Of a DNA stretch of 64,000 bases, positions 8,627 through 17,771 are shown one piece after another. The stretch comes from Paenibacillus sp. PL2-23 (GTDB lineage: Bacteria; Bacillota; Bacilli; Paenibacillales; Paenibacillaceae): assembly GCF_040834005.1 (NCBI RefSeq), contig NZ_CP162129.1, positions 3,620,001 to 3,684,000 on the forward strand. The letters are read 5' to 3'. The position numbers and the translations under genes are program-made. Numbering within the stretch: position 1 is the first letter of the stretch; every line of letters begins with the position of its first letter. The notes beneath the pieces were generated by a model, which saw nothing but the letters and a program-made list of their open reading frames with translations, was not told the DNA's origin and did not search any database.

Positions 8627-9778
8627 TTAAAAAATTCTCCGTTTCCATCCCATCAGCTTCGCGATCGACTCCACATAATAATAGTCGCCGTAGATGAGCG
8701 ACACGTCGACATTCTGCCCGGCTGGCTTATGTCCGGTACCGCCTATCAATATCGCCTCATGCTCAGGCTGATCCCAAGTGCCGTAGTGATTCGTCAGCGA
8801 CAGCAGGATACGTTCCGCCGCTTGACGATAAGGCATCCCCTCTGCGCCAGGCAGCATATCGGCCAGCTCCAGCAATCCCGACGCAGCGCAAGCGCCCGCC
8901 GAGGTGTCGCGCGGCTCGTCGCTTAGCGAATCCGCTGCGCGGAAATCCCAATGGGGCACCGAGTCGTCTGGCAGGCAGGCAATGAAGTAGTGCGCCACAC
9001 GCTGAGCTGCTTCTAGATACCTCGTGTCTCTCGTATAGCGATACACATTCGCCATCCCATGCAGCGCCCAGGACGCGCCGCGGCTCCAAGCAGAGTTCGG
9101 GCCCGCTCCTTGGCCGCCGAGAGACTCAATGAGCTCTCCGCTTGCAGGGTCGAAGCTAAGTATATGGTTCACGGATCCATCTGGCCGGATGAAGCGATCT
9201 ACAACGGTATCCGCATGCATGCGGGCTACCTGCTCGAAGCGAGGGTCCTCCAGCTCAGCAGCCGCCCAGAACAGAAGGGATAGGTTCATCGACGAATCTA
9301 CGATCGCCCAGCCCCGCTTGTCCTGATTCCAGGCCCGCAGGAACCTGCCCGCATAATTGAATCGGCCAGCCAGGAAGTTGGCAGCGTAGACCGCTCGGCG
9401 AAGCGCATCGCTGTCTCCCGTAATCTGGTGCTTGATAACTGCTGTCGGCAGGAACTGGAAACCGACATCGTGATGAAAGTTGTTGTCCTCCGTAAACCTC
9501 TGCTCAAGACGAATATCCCATTCCCAGGCTGCCGTCTTGTAGTGCTCCTTGCCCGTCATATCATATAGAATCCACAGCATGCCAGGCCAGAAGCCGGACG
9601 TCCACCAGTCCAGGCGCATATCGTCGTAGATGCCATCGGCCTTTGCCACGTGTGGAGACTTGTCTCCGAGTTGACTGATCATTCGGTCGACCTTCACCTG
9701 AAGCTGCTCCCACACCTCGGGCAATACTCCCTTAAGCTGAGCGGCCTGCTTCCATTGATCGTGTACTTGTGCCATCAT
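8627..9778 (-). CDS. GH88-like unsaturated glucuronyl/galacturonyl hydrolase
   Basis: Predicted hydrolase that removes unsaturated uronic acids left by polysaccharide lyases, by hydrating the 4,5 double bond. The (alpha/alpha)6 barrel family is recognised by FHHDVGF (D104) and IVDSSMNL (D161), the two aspartates used by GH88 enzymes, and by the GPNSAWSRGASWALHG segment that lines the active site. The 383-residue length is typical. No signal peptide is present, so it acts on imported oligosaccharides. ATG at 9778 has GGGAGG 6 nt upstream. It lies 22 nt after the GH2 gene in the same operon. GH105 is the main alternative, but the motif order fits GH88 better. Confidence 0.85.
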   Translation of the reverse strand: MMAQVHDQWKQAAQLKGVLPEVWEQLQVKVDRMISQLGDKSPHVAKADGIYDDMRLDWWTSGFWPGMLWILYDMTGKEHYKTAAWEWDIRLEQRFTEDNNFHHDVGFQFLPTAVIKHQITGDSDALRRAVYAANFLAGRFNYAGRFLRAWNQDKRGWAIVDSSMNLSLLFWAAAELEDPRFEQVARMHADTVVDRFIRPDGSVNHILSFDPASGELIESLGGQGAGPNSAWSRGASWALHGMANVYRYTRDTRYLEAAQRVAHYFIACLPDDSVPHWDFRAADSLSDEPRDTSAGACAASGLLELADMLPGAEGMPYRQAAERILLSLTNHYGTWDQPEHEAILIGGTGHKPAGQNVDVSLIYGDYYYVESIAKLMGWKRRIF

Positions 9779-9800
9779 TTATAGCCTCCCTGTGATTTCA

Positions 9801-12299
9801 TCATTCTCCATCCTGCTCCTCCCATGTCACCCAAGCCGTCGGGAGCCCCTCGCATTTCACGCTAATGACAGATACCGACTGACTAGACGCAGCCTCGCTG
9901 CTCCGCTTGTCCCTTGCGGAGGAAGGGCCGCCTGCCGAGAAAAACCCGGTCTCTGTAATCGCCGCAGGCAGCGCACCGTCAGGATCCACATAGATGCCAG
10001 CCCGCCCGCCAGCAAGCTGCATGAGTCTCGAGCCGCGCACGGTGCCCAGGTTATCCAGCAGCCGTCCGTCGCCGCTGAGGCCAAAGCGGACAAAGTGAAT
10101 GGCATCCGGACAGAAGCGCCCTTCTGCATCAAATGCTCGCGCTTCGACATAAACACGCCCATCAGCCTGCTTCTCTGCATAAAGCCTCAGCTCCACAGGC
10201 TCCCCCCACGATGCCGTCTCGTAATGGAACGTATGCCGATCCTCGACCGTGACGCCGTTCTGGAAGCCGATAACACGCACATCGTTTTTTCCAGCCATAA
10301 GAGGCGTCTCCCAGCGAAGTCCCGCGCAGGGGAAATTTTGCGAGTCGCGCTTTCTTCTGCCGAGGCTTACGCCATTTAGGAACAGCTCCGCCTCTTCACA
10401 ATTGGAGTAGACCTTGATCAGCTTGCTCTCGTTCTCCGCTCCCCAGCGGATCGGCATGGTATGTCCGTAGATGCGAATCATGGGCTTGTCGCTCCAATAC
10501 GATTGGAACACATAGTAGGCGTCTTTTGGGGTAAAGTCTCGCTCCACGATTCCTTTCATATTTAAATACGGAATGGGAGAGTCCGGCCGGACCGGCGTTG
10601 CAAAATCTTTAAACGACCACTGCGCGGCCCCGGTAAGCCAGTCCATCTTCTCCTGTGTCTTCAAATACCAGTCGATCATCTCGCAGAAATATGTCTCCGA
10701 CCAATCGCCGTCGCGGGATACACGCGCTTCTCCGCCAACCAGTAAGTAATCGCCATCTCGCTCATCGGTCCCTCCATCCTCCCCCTGGATCAGGTCAAAG
10801 CCTGTAAATGGCTGCTCTACATGCCGGGTCGCCAGATTATCCGCTCCCCATTCCATATGGAAGAACGAGCGTACATTCTCGAAGGCCTGGCGGCTGCTGC
10901 TCTCATAATCCGTGTAGATGCCTCGATACCAGCCTGCCCAGATGGAAGGGGAATACACGTCGACAATATCCTTGCAGAACTCGCAGCGTCGTATCGCTGT
11001 AAGCCGGCTCGGATCAAGCGAATGAGACAGCTCATGCAGCTCAAGCATAAAGCTGCGAATTTGCTCCTGATCGAAGTAGTCGAAATCGCATTCCCAATCG
11101 TTTTCGTTGCCCAATCCCCATAGAATGACGGATGGATGATTGTAATGCTGCTCGATCATCGCCTTCAACATGTCGCGGCACTGCTGACGGTAGGATTCGC
11201 CCCCTAATCCCCCGCGGCACCATGGAATCTCCTCCCATACCAGAATGCCGAGCTCGTCGCAGCAATCCAGTACAATGCGGGATTGCTGGTAATGTCCTAG
11301 ACGAATGAAGTTGGCGCCCATATCCTTAATGAGCTGCATCTCATAACGAATCATCTCCTCCGTCATCGCCGCTCCGACTCCCGCATGATCCTCATGTCGG
11401 TGCGTGCCGCGAAGCAGCAGCCTCTCCCCGTTCAGCTTGAAGGGGCCGTTCGGAACAAATTCGAACGATCTAACGCCGAAGGACGCTTGCTCCGACGTGC
11501 TGCCATAGCGACTCTTAAGAATGACCTCGCACTGATATAAGGCAGGCGTAGCTGTCGACCATAGCTGAGGTGATTCCAGCACCGTGTCGAGCAACATTTT
11601 GCACGCCTTCCATGAAGCGGTGGATAGGTGTTGTTCCGCCACCAGACAGCCTTTTGCATCTCGAATGTTTACCGTTATCTCTACAGAATCGTCCTTTGCC
11701 AGCGGGTTGTAGAGCTCCGCTCGGACTTTGACACGGCAAGTGCCATCCTCCTGAAGCACCGGCTCTACATGCATCTGCTTCCAAGAAATTGCGGGTACAT
11801 GAACGAGGTTGACATATCGGTACAGCCCGCCATACAGGTTGAAATCACTGGCGTCTGACGGAATCGTCTCCAGCTCACGGCTGTTGTCGCACATAATGGC
11901 AAGCGGCACCGCTCCCTCATATCGTTCGAGCGCTTGGATTGCTGTGGACGCCTCTGTAATGTCTACCGTAAATTCATCATAACCTCCGAGGTGCTCGCCG
12001 ACGAGCTCTGTGTACACATAGACGCTGGTTCGTTGTCCCGCGCCTTCAAAGTGCAGCAGTGTCCGGCCTTCCGGATACGGATTATCCACCTTGAGACGGG
12101 TGCGGTACCAGCCCGGACCTTGATAATATTTGGCATCCGGGTCCATCACATCCAGGGCGTTATACGTGTGCGGCAAGGCAACCGGACGCCAAGGCACGTT
12201 GTAATGGTTATTCAGCTTGTCGGCTCTCCATACTTCCCACACGCCACCAAGGCTGCCTGTGTAATGCTCCCATGACTGGATTAAGCGCGTTTTCCTCAT
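9801..12299 (-). CDS. GH2 family glycosidase (beta-galactosidase/beta-glucuronidase-like)
   Basis: Retaining GH2 enzyme of 832 residues: sugar-binding jelly roll, immunoglobulin-like domain, TIM barrel, then an additional Ig-like C-terminal domain. The acid/base is E399 in GLGNEN and the nucleophile is probably E483 in FHMEWGAD. The GTHRHEDHAGVG loop (about 298-309) is typical of the family. No signal peptide is visible, so it is cytoplasmic. ATG at 12299 is chosen because an AGGGGG ribosome site lies 8 nt upstream; the longest frame (12395) adds unrelated residues. It is first in an operon with the GH88 gene and diverges from an AraC regulator. The aglycone and sugar specificity cannot be assigned; pairing with GH88 suggests a uronic-acid-containing glycan. 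Confidence 0.88.
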   Translation of the reverse strand: MRKTRLIQSWEHYTGSLGGVWEVWRADKLNNHYNVPWRPVALPHTYNALDVMDPDAKYYQGPGWYRTRLKVDNPYPEGRTLLHFEGAGQRTSVYVYTELVGEHLGGYDEFTVDITEASTAIQALERYEGAVPLAIMCDNSRELETIPSDASDFNLYGGLYRYVNLVHVPAISWKQMHVEPVLQEDGTCRVKVRAELYNPLAKDDSVEITVNIRDAKGCLVAEQHLSTASWKACKMLLDTVLESPQLWSTATPALYQCEVILKSRYGSTSEQASFGVRSFEFVPNGPFKLNGERLLLRGTHRHEDHAGVGAAMTEEMIRYEMQLIKDMGANFIRLGHYQQSRIVLDCCDELGILVWEEIPWCRGGLGGESYRQQCRDMLKAMIEQHYNHPSVILWGLGNENDWECDFDYFDQEQIRSFMLELHELSHSLDPSRLTAIRRCEFCKDIVDVYSPSIWAGWYRGIYTDYESSSRQAFENVRSFFHMEWGADNLATRHVEQPFTGFDLIQGEDGGTDERDGDYLLVGGEARVSRDGDWSETYFCEMIDWYLKTQEKMDWLTGAAQWSFKDFATPVRPDSPIPYLNMKGIVERDFTPKDAYYVFQSYWSDKPMIRIYGHTMPIRWGAENESKLIKVYSNCEEAELFLNGVSLGRRKRDSQNFPCAGLRWETPLMAGKNDVRVIGFQNGVTVEDRHTFHYETASWGEPVELRLYAEKQADGRVYVEARAFDAEGRFCPDAIHFVRFGLSGDGRLLDNLGTVRGSRLMQLAGGRAGIYVDPDGALPAAITETGFFSAGGPSSARDKRSSEAASSQSVSVISVKCEGLPTAWVTWEEQDGE

Positions 12300-12470
12300 G
12301 TGCAATGCCCCCTTGCTCTTGCTCGTATGTTCGCAGCGGCTTACATGATGTATCGTTCCTGCTAACTCCATCTTAACAAATATCAGTACGAGCATGTTTC
12401 ACTCATTCATGATAAAATGTTGTTAGATTACGATATTGCTGCAAACTTGTGCGGAGAGAGGCATAACGCC

Positions 12471-13367
12471 ATGAAGCTAATAAACTACATGAACTTGAAC
12501 AGGCATCCCGTCCAGCTGTCATTCCATAAGGACCGCTCGTATGAGTTTGCCGAAATTTATCATGCCCATCAAGGCATGGAGCTGTTGTATGTGCACGAGG
12601 GGCGGGGACATGTCATTGTGGACAAACAAATTTTCGAGCTGCGACCGGGGGCAATGTTCTGCTTCCGTCCGTACCAGCTGCACCGCATCCGAGTAACTGG
12701 ACTGCCCGATCAGCCTTACGTCCGATCCTTGTTTGTATTCGAGCCCGCTGCTCTTGAAGCGGTGCTGGGATCATTTCCGACACTACAGGCATTTCTGCGG
12801 CTGCTGTCCAGGGATCCCTCTCTCCCATCCAAGCTCTGCATGCTAGATTTGCCCGAAATAGAAGGCTTGCTTCATTACTACTCCGGTGCGCTGAAGCATT
12901 GCGCCTCGGAGCAGCTGCTGGAGCAGCAGCTGTTCTTCCTGAGTACGCTGCTCCAGCACATTCGTACTGCTTGGATACAAAGTGAGGCTTCGGGAACGGT
13001 TGGGGCGCATTCGGGGGGGAAGGTGCTCAGCGCAGCGGAGCACCTTCTGGAATGGCTGGAGGAGCATTACATGGAGCCCTTTGAGCTCGACAAGCTGGCG
13101 CAAGCTGTGCATCTCACGCCCAATCATGTCTCAAGTCTTTTTCGCCGTGCTGTAGGCAGTACCATTACCGAATACATTACCGCCCGCCGCATTCGCCAAG
13201 CGTGCTGGCTGCTCCGAACAACTGACCTGCCCATGAAGGACATTGGCGAGGCTGTCGGCTATCCCAATTTTCCATACTTCTGTCAAGCCTTTAAACGTCA
13301 TGTTGGCCAGACGCCGTACCGGTTCAAACGCGAGGAAGGGGCAGTCCACATACAGGGAAATGAATAA
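12471..13367 (+). CDS. AraC family transcriptional regulator, cupin sensor domain
   Basis: 298 residues with an N-terminal cupin-type ligand pocket (HAHQGMELLYVHEGRG) and a C-terminal pair of HTH motifs; the second reads IGEAVGYPNFPYFCQAFKR, followed by the AraC signature GQTPYRFKRE. ATG at 12471 has GGAGAG about 9-12 nt upstream; the longer frame from TTG at 12417 has no ribosome site. It faces the GH2-GH88 operon across about 170 nt and is the obvious candidate for sugar-responsive activation of it. Confidence 0.9.
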   Translation: MKLINYMNLNRHPVQLSFHKDRSYEFAEIYHAHQGMELLYVHEGRGHVIVDKQIFELRPGAMFCFRPYQLHRIRVTGLPDQPYVRSLFVFEPAALEAVLGSFPTLQAFLRLLSRDPSLPSKLCMLDLPEIEGLLHYYSGALKHCASEQLLEQQLFFLSTLLQHIRTAWIQSEASGTVGAHSGGKVLSAAEHLLEWLEEHYMEPFELDKLAQAVHLTPNHVSSLFRRAVGSTITEYITARRIRQACWLLRTTDLPMKDIGEAVGYPNFPYFCQAFKRHVGQTPYRFKREEGAVHIQGNE

Positions 13368-13394
13368 TGGGATGACGAATGGCCGGAGAAAGGG

Positions 13395-14063
13395 CTAGCT
13401 TGAGCTTCTGCCTAGCCACATATCGAACAAGCCTTCTGTTATGCCCAGATTGTACATGTAGTAAAGGCCAAATACAAAGCTGACCGTTCCGGCTATTCGG
13501 GTTAACGAGGCGGACAACGGCTTGTTAGAGCTGCCATACACAAAAGGAATGCCCAGGATGGTTGTAAACACCAGCATCCCTGTAATGGTTCCTATGCCGA
13601 AGACGAGTATATACAGGGCACACTCCCAAATGGACGATACCGTCGATAGGGTCAGAATGACCAGGGCTGCGCTGCCGGCAAGACCATGCACGAAGCCGAT
13701 TATTGTAACTCTCCACATCGAACCGTTTACATCACCCTTTTGACTAGCAAACGAGCCCTTGGAGGGTATCAGATTTTTGGCACCCAAATAGACCAGCATG
13801 ATTCCTACCAGAAATTCGAGCGACATGGCCAGGCTATCTGACAATTCCCCCTTCAGCAGGACAAGAAGCATACCAACAACAAATAATGTCGCGGTATGGC
13901 CAATTCCCCAGAATACGCCCGTTAATGTCGATCGCAGCAGTTTTTTATGTTTGCCCACCATCGTAGACACCGCAATGATGTGGTCTGGCTCAATAGCATG
14001 CTTAATGCCTAATATGAATCCGAGGAAAAGAAGGGATAATAAACTAATCATGGGTGCGTTCAT
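13395..14063 (-). CDS. NiCoT/UreH-like nickel-cobalt permease
   Basis: Integral membrane protein of about 222 residues with roughly six hydrophobic helices. It carries the metal-transporter motif H-x4-DH in GIKHAIEPDHIIAVS near the N terminus and a second conserved helix GFVHGLAGSAALVIL. Families with this motif import Ni2+ or Co2+. It is the last gene of the lar operon and overlaps the end of larC2 by 20 nt, so it very probably supplies the nickel inserted by LarC. The start is uncertain: ATG at 14063 touches a GGAG and ATG at 14051 lies 12 nt from it. Both leave the transport motif intact. Confidence 0.85.
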   Translation of the reverse strand: MNAPMISLLSLLFLGFILGIKHAIEPDHIIAVSTMVGKHKKLLRSTLTGVFWGIGHTATLFVVGMLLVLLKGELSDSLAMSLEFLVGIMLVYLGAKNLIPSKGSFASQKGDVNGSMWRVTIIGFVHGLAGSAALVILTLSTVSSIWECALYILVFGIGTITGMLVFTTILGIPFVYGSSNKPLSASLTRIAGTVSFVFGLYYMYNLGITEGLFDMWLGRSSS

Positions 14064-14535
14064 CTCCTAGATCTTCCGCTTTGCGGATGGCGTCGTATAC
14101 CCTCTTAAGGGGTATGCCATACGTTCTCGCGATTTGCTTGCACTCTTCGTACTCTGGAGCCCATTGCACGACCTCGCCTCCATAAATGCCTTTCTTCACC
14201 TTGATCGGTCCCCACTCCGTCTGTGCGGTTACAAATACTCGCTCCAGACGATGGACCGATAAAGGATAATAACGGATGCCCAGTGTCGTCGTCTCCCTGA
14301 AGAGGATGTTTTTCATCGCATCTATATCGCCAGTGGAGCATAACAGCTGCAGCAGCGTGCCAGGCCTGTTCTTCTTCATGTATATGGGGGTGTAATAAAC
14401 ATCGTTTGCACCTTGCTCAAAGAGCAGATCCATGACGTAGCCAAGCCACTCTCCAGGCATGTCATCCAGGTTGACTTCCATTTTGACCATCTCGTTATCC
14501 GTATGCTCGTTCGGCGGCGGCAGTTGCTTTCCCAT
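14044..14535 (-). CDS. larC2: LarC C-terminal part (LarC2), nickel insertion into the pincer cofactor
   Basis: LarC is the CTP-dependent nickel insertase that completes the nickel-pincer nucleotide. This 163-residue frame matches the C-terminal domain of LarC, including the NLDDMPGEWLGYVMDLLFEQG segment and ARTYGIPLKRVYDAIRKAE near the end. Its ATG (14535) lies 5 nt beyond the larC1 stop and in a different frame. GGAG about 9 nt upstream could allow independent initiation. In Lactiplantibacillus plantarum the two halves are joined by programmed frameshifting, and the reading frame here is also open upstream of the ATG through the larC1 end, so fusion by a shift is possible. Confidence 0.85.
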   Translation of the reverse strand: MGKQLPPPNEHTDNEMVKMEVNLDDMPGEWLGYVMDLLFEQGANDVYYTPIYMKKNRPGTLLQLLCSTGDIDAMKNILFRETTTLGIRYYPLSVHRLERVFVTAQTEWGPIKVKKGIYGGEVVQWAPEYEECKQIARTYGIPLKRVYDAIRKAEDLGDERTHD

Positions 14536-14539
14536 CCCA

Positions 14540-15469
14540 TTATTCTCCGATCATGACACGAAGCACGTTAGGCTGTTCCTGGAACGTCTTGGTTCCTGCT
14601 CCGTAACCGATGGACTCCACCTTAAGCGAAGGCAGTGGACCGAAGCTCTCTCCAAGAACCGCAACGATTGCAGCACCCGTTGGTGTAGTTAGCTCTGCTC
14701 GAATATGCGAATGCTCAATGGGTATTCCTTTAAGCATCTCCAGTGTCGCTGGCGCAGGCACGGGATAGATGCCGTGATCAATACGAATCTTGCCCATGCC
14801 GACCGGAACCGCAGAGCAGACTACCTTCGAAATTTGCAGCTGATGAATCAGAATGGCCGCTCCTACAATATCCACAATGGAGTCGACGGCGCCCACCTCA
14901 TGGAAGTGAACATGCTCCAGCGCGATGCCATGAATTTTGCCTTCGGCTTCCCCTATTTTCCGGAAGATTGCCAAGGCTGTTTGCTTGACCTTATCCTCTA
15001 AGGCCGAATCCTCTATTAATCGAACGATGTCCTTATACGCGCGATGATCATGGTGATGGTGGTGGCTGTGCGTATGCTCGTGACTGTGCCCATGATCATG
15101 GTGATGGCTGTGCGTATGCTCGTGACTGTGCCCATGATCATGGTGATGGCTGTGCGTATGCTCGTGACTGTGCCCATGATCATGGTGGTGGCTGTGCGTA
15201 TGCTCGTGACTGTGCGCATGATCATGGTGGTGGCTATGCTCATGCTTTTGAGCATCCTTGTTCGCCTGTTGAAGGAGCTCGACATCAAATTTGACTGCCG
15301 TAATGCCATTTTTGACGACCGTATCACGCTTAAGCTTGAATTCGTCACTGATCTGAAGCTTATTCAGCTCCTCCTGAAGCAGGCTCAAGCTGCCGCCGGC
15401 ATCCAGCAGCGCACCAATAAACATATCTCCGCTGATGCCGGAGAAGCAGTCGATATATAAGGTTTTCAT
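14540..15469 (-). CDS. larC1: LarC N-terminal part (LarC1) with histidine-rich metal-binding insert
   Basis: The N-terminal domain of nickel-pincer cofactor nickel insertase, beginning with the family signature YIDCFSGISGDMFIGALLD. Residues about 78-145 form a histidine-rich insert of repeated HSHEHTHSHHHDHG-like units, then the conserved domain resumes at EHVHFHEVGAVDSIVDIVGAA. The start ATG at 15469 is 1 nt after the larB stop, so the genes are translationally coupled. The insert probably stores or buffers nickel. The frame stops with TAA at 14540-14542, immediately before larC2. Confidence 0.9.
   Translation of the reverse strand: MKTLYIDCFSGISGDMFIGALLDAGGSLSLLQEELNKLQISDEFKLKRDTVVKNGITAVKFDVELLQQANKDAQKHEHSHHHDHAHSHEHTHSHHHDHGHSHEHTHSHHHDHGHSHEHTHSHHHDHGHSHEHTHSHHHHHDHRAYKDIVRLIEDSALEDKVKQTALAIFRKIGEAEGKIHGIALEHVHFHEVGAVDSIVDIVGAAILIHQLQISKVVCSAVPVGMGKIRIDHGIYPVPAPATLEMLKGIPIEHSHIRAELTTPTGAAIVAVLGESFGPLPSLKVESIGYGAGTKTFQEQPNVLRVMIGE
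15048..15236 (-). repeat. 42-bp tandem repeat coding the LarC1 histidine-rich insert
   Basis: Four near-identical units start with CTGTGCGTATGCTCG (plus strand) at 15066, 15108, 15150 and 15192, an exact 42-bp period that keeps frame and adds 14 residues per unit. Such repeats commonly vary in copy number between strains. Confidence 0.9.
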
Positions 15470-15470
15470 G

Positions 15471-16223
15471 CTAAGCGTTCCCCCTGTGTATAAGCTGATG
15501 GATCAGCGCAGCATTGTAGCCGCCTCCAAAACCGTTATCGATATTAACAACGCTAATGCCTGAAGCGCAGGAATTAAGCATGGTCAGCAGCGCCGACAGG
15601 CCATTAAAGCTGGCTCCATAGCCTACACTTGTCGGAACGGCAATGACCGGATGCGCCACCAAGCCTCCCACTACGCTGGCAAGCGCGCCTTCCATGCCGG
15701 CCACGACAACAGAAACCGTCGCTTGCTGAATATCCTCAGCATGATGCAGCAAACGATGAATACCTGCAACTCCGACGTCATAGAAGCGATGCACCTTGCT
15801 GCCCAGCACTTCGGCGGTAACCGCTGCCTCCTCCGCGACGCTTATATCGGATGTCCCTGCTGCGATCACGGCAATATATCCTTTTCGGTCGACGCCTGCT
15901 TGTTCGGAGTTCTTCCAATAGAGAAGCCTGGAGGTGTTGTCATATACATAGCTCGGACACACGTTTTGAATGGCTTCCGCTTTATCTGGCGTAATACGAG
16001 TTATGAGCACCTCGTTGTTCTGTGCTTGCAGCGCTCTCGCAATGCCAATAATCTGCTCCGCTGTTTTATTCTCCCCGTACACAATCTCAGGGAAGCCTTG
16101 CCGTTGCTTCCTATGATGGTCAACCTTCGCGAAGCCAAGGTTTTCGAACGGGGCCAGCTGCTTGGTTGCGTCCTCGACACTCATGCTTCCGTTCTGCACC
16201 TGTCTCAAAATATTTTCCAACAC
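15471..16223 (-). CDS. larB: LarB, pyridinium-3,5-biscarboxylic acid mononucleotide synthase
   Basis: Carboxylates and hydrolyses nicotinic acid adenine dinucleotide, the first step of nickel-pincer nucleotide synthesis. The 250-residue protein has the LarB N-terminal helical domain and a PurE-like C-terminal half (AAGTSDISVAEEAA, GMEGALASVVGGL, PTSVGYGASFNG). GTG at 16223 is the start, with GAGGTG 6-7 nt upstream. It sits between the FGGY kinase and larC1 in the lar operon. Confidence 0.92.
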   Translation of the reverse strand: MLENILRQVQNGSMSVEDATKQLAPFENLGFAKVDHHRKQRQGFPEIVYGENKTAEQIIGIARALQAQNNEVLITRITPDKAEAIQNVCPSYVYDNTSRLLYWKNSEQAGVDRKGYIAVIAAGTSDISVAEEAAVTAEVLGSKVHRFYDVGVAGIHRLLHHAEDIQQATVSVVVAGMEGALASVVGGLVAHPVIAVPTSVGYGASFNGLSALLTMLNSCASGISVVNIDNGFGGGYNAALIHQLIHRGNA

Positions 16224-16259
16224 GATGTTTCACCTCATAGCGTTACGAGTGGTCTAGCA

Positions 16260-17729
16260 TTAGAATAAAGGGGTTAGGCTAGCCGCCAATTCCTCATATT
16301 TACGGTAGATCTCTTTGTATTTCCTGCTGACCTCATCATTTGGAAGAACGGCTTGGCCCATCGGTATATTGTGTTTAATATCCTCGAAGCGCTCTTCTGC
16401 CCCAATCCCGACTAAAGCCGTCCAAGCTGCGCCCCATGCTGAGCTGTGATGATTTTCGGATACGTAGATTGCAGCGTCAAATACGTCTGCCATCATCTGA
16501 AGCCAGATGGGAGAACGGGCTAAGCCCCCGCTTACGTATATTTGCTTCGGAGGACCTGCCAACTTCTCCAGCACTTGACCGATCTGATACAGATTGAAGG
16601 TAATGCCTTCCAGAACGGCTCTTACATAATGCGCTTTTGTATGCGTCATCGTCATACCAAAGAAATTGCCTCGCGCTTTTTGATTCCAAAGCGGGGCCCT
16701 TTCGCCGTTAATATACGGCAGGAATAACAGCCCCTCGGCCCCCGGAGGAGTATGCTCCGCCTCAGCAAGAAAGCCTTCGTAGCTGCCGGAATCGTTCAGC
16801 AGCTGCTTCAACCACTGCAGTGCGATACCGCCATTGTTCGTCGGCCCGCCAATAATGTAGGAGTCCTCTGAAAAGGAATAACAAAACGTCTCTCCCCTTT
16901 GACTCACCTTCGCTTCGCGCGAGAACTGCCTGATCGCTCCGCTTGTTCCCACCGTTACGGCCACTTCACCGGCTAAGAGCGCCCCCGTACCCAGATTGGA
17001 TAACTGGCCGTCGGCAGCTCCGATGACGAAGGGAACCGAAGGGGCGATACCCATTTCCTCTGCGATATCGACCTTAAGCTCTCCCAGCACAGTTGTCGGA
17101 GGCACGATTGCAGAGAGCTGATCCACGGAGATTCCCGCAAGCTCCAGCATTTCCTCATCCCACTCCAGAGTGTATGGATTAAATAGTCCCGTTGCCGATG
17201 CCATGGAATAATCGATAATTCGTTGTCCAAACCAGCAGTACAGGATATATTCCTTAATGGACATGAAGAACGCGGCCTGACGGTAGGTCTCGATCATTTC
17301 CTCTTGCATCCATAGCAGCTTCATGAATGGCGTCATGGGATGGATTGGCGTGCCTGTCTTCGCGTACAAACGGCATCGCTGCTCCTCGGTCATCCGATCC
17401 ACTTGCTCCGTCCCTCGCCCGTCTGACCAAATGAATGCGGCAGACAACGGCTGTCCCTGTTCATCCACTGGAACCAGCGAGTGCATAGCGGCGGAGAAGC
17501 CAACCGCTATGAGATGCTCTCTATCTATAGCTGCCTTGCTGATTGCTTCGTTTACAGCTTGAACCGTCAATCGCTCAATCTTCACGGCATCCTGCTGCAC
17601 CCAGCCCTGCTGCGGATATTCGGATTCAATCATTCGTTCCGCTTCAGAGACGAGATGACCGACTTTGTTAAATAGACAGGCCTTCACGCTTGTTGTTCCA
17701 ATATCAAGTCCCATTACGTAGGTTGACAT
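16260..17729 (-). CDS. FGGY family carbohydrate kinase, gluconokinase-type
   Basis: 489-residue sugar kinase. The N-terminal actin-like ATPase begins GLDIGTTSVKACLFN; VTVGTSGAIRQF is the gluconokinase-type phosphate loop, and NGERAPLWNQKARGNFFGMT and the C-terminal GGLARSPIWLQMMADVF are FGGY signatures. By this resemblance it probably phosphorylates gluconate or another aldonate at the terminal carbon; xylulokinase is the alternative. GGAAGG lies 7 nt before ATG 17729. Its place inside the lar operon, between larE and larB, ties nickel cofactor synthesis to sugar-acid catabolism. Confidence 0.88.
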   Translation of the reverse strand: MSTYVMGLDIGTTSVKACLFNKVGHLVSEAERMIESEYPQQGWVQQDAVKIERLTVQAVNEAISKAAIDREHLIAVGFSAAMHSLVPVDEQGQPLSAAFIWSDGRGTEQVDRMTEEQRCRLYAKTGTPIHPMTPFMKLLWMQEEMIETYRQAAFFMSIKEYILYCWFGQRIIDYSMASATGLFNPYTLEWDEEMLELAGISVDQLSAIVPPTTVLGELKVDIAEEMGIAPSVPFVIGAADGQLSNLGTGALLAGEVAVTVGTSGAIRQFSREAKVSQRGETFCYSFSEDSYIIGGPTNNGGIALQWLKQLLNDSGSYEGFLAEAEHTPPGAEGLLFLPYINGERAPLWNQKARGNFFGMTMTHTKAHYVRAVLEGITFNLYQIGQVLEKLAGPPKQIYVSGGLARSPIWLQMMADVFDAAIYVSENHHSSAWGAAWTALVGIGAEERFEDIKHNIPMGQAVLPNDEVSRKYKEIYRKYEELAASLTPLF

Positions 17730-17771
17730 GCGAGTACCTTCCTTTTTTACAAATCAAATAATGAATCCAGC

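Noticed and set aside
15048..15236. Possible CRISPR array
   Set aside because: The 42-bp units are adjacent with no unique spacers and they keep the larC1 frame.
15044..15460. Plus-strand frame opposite larC1
   Set aside because: It is a mirror of the histidine repeat (MIMVMVV-type translation); larC1 on the minus strand has conserved family sequence at both ends.
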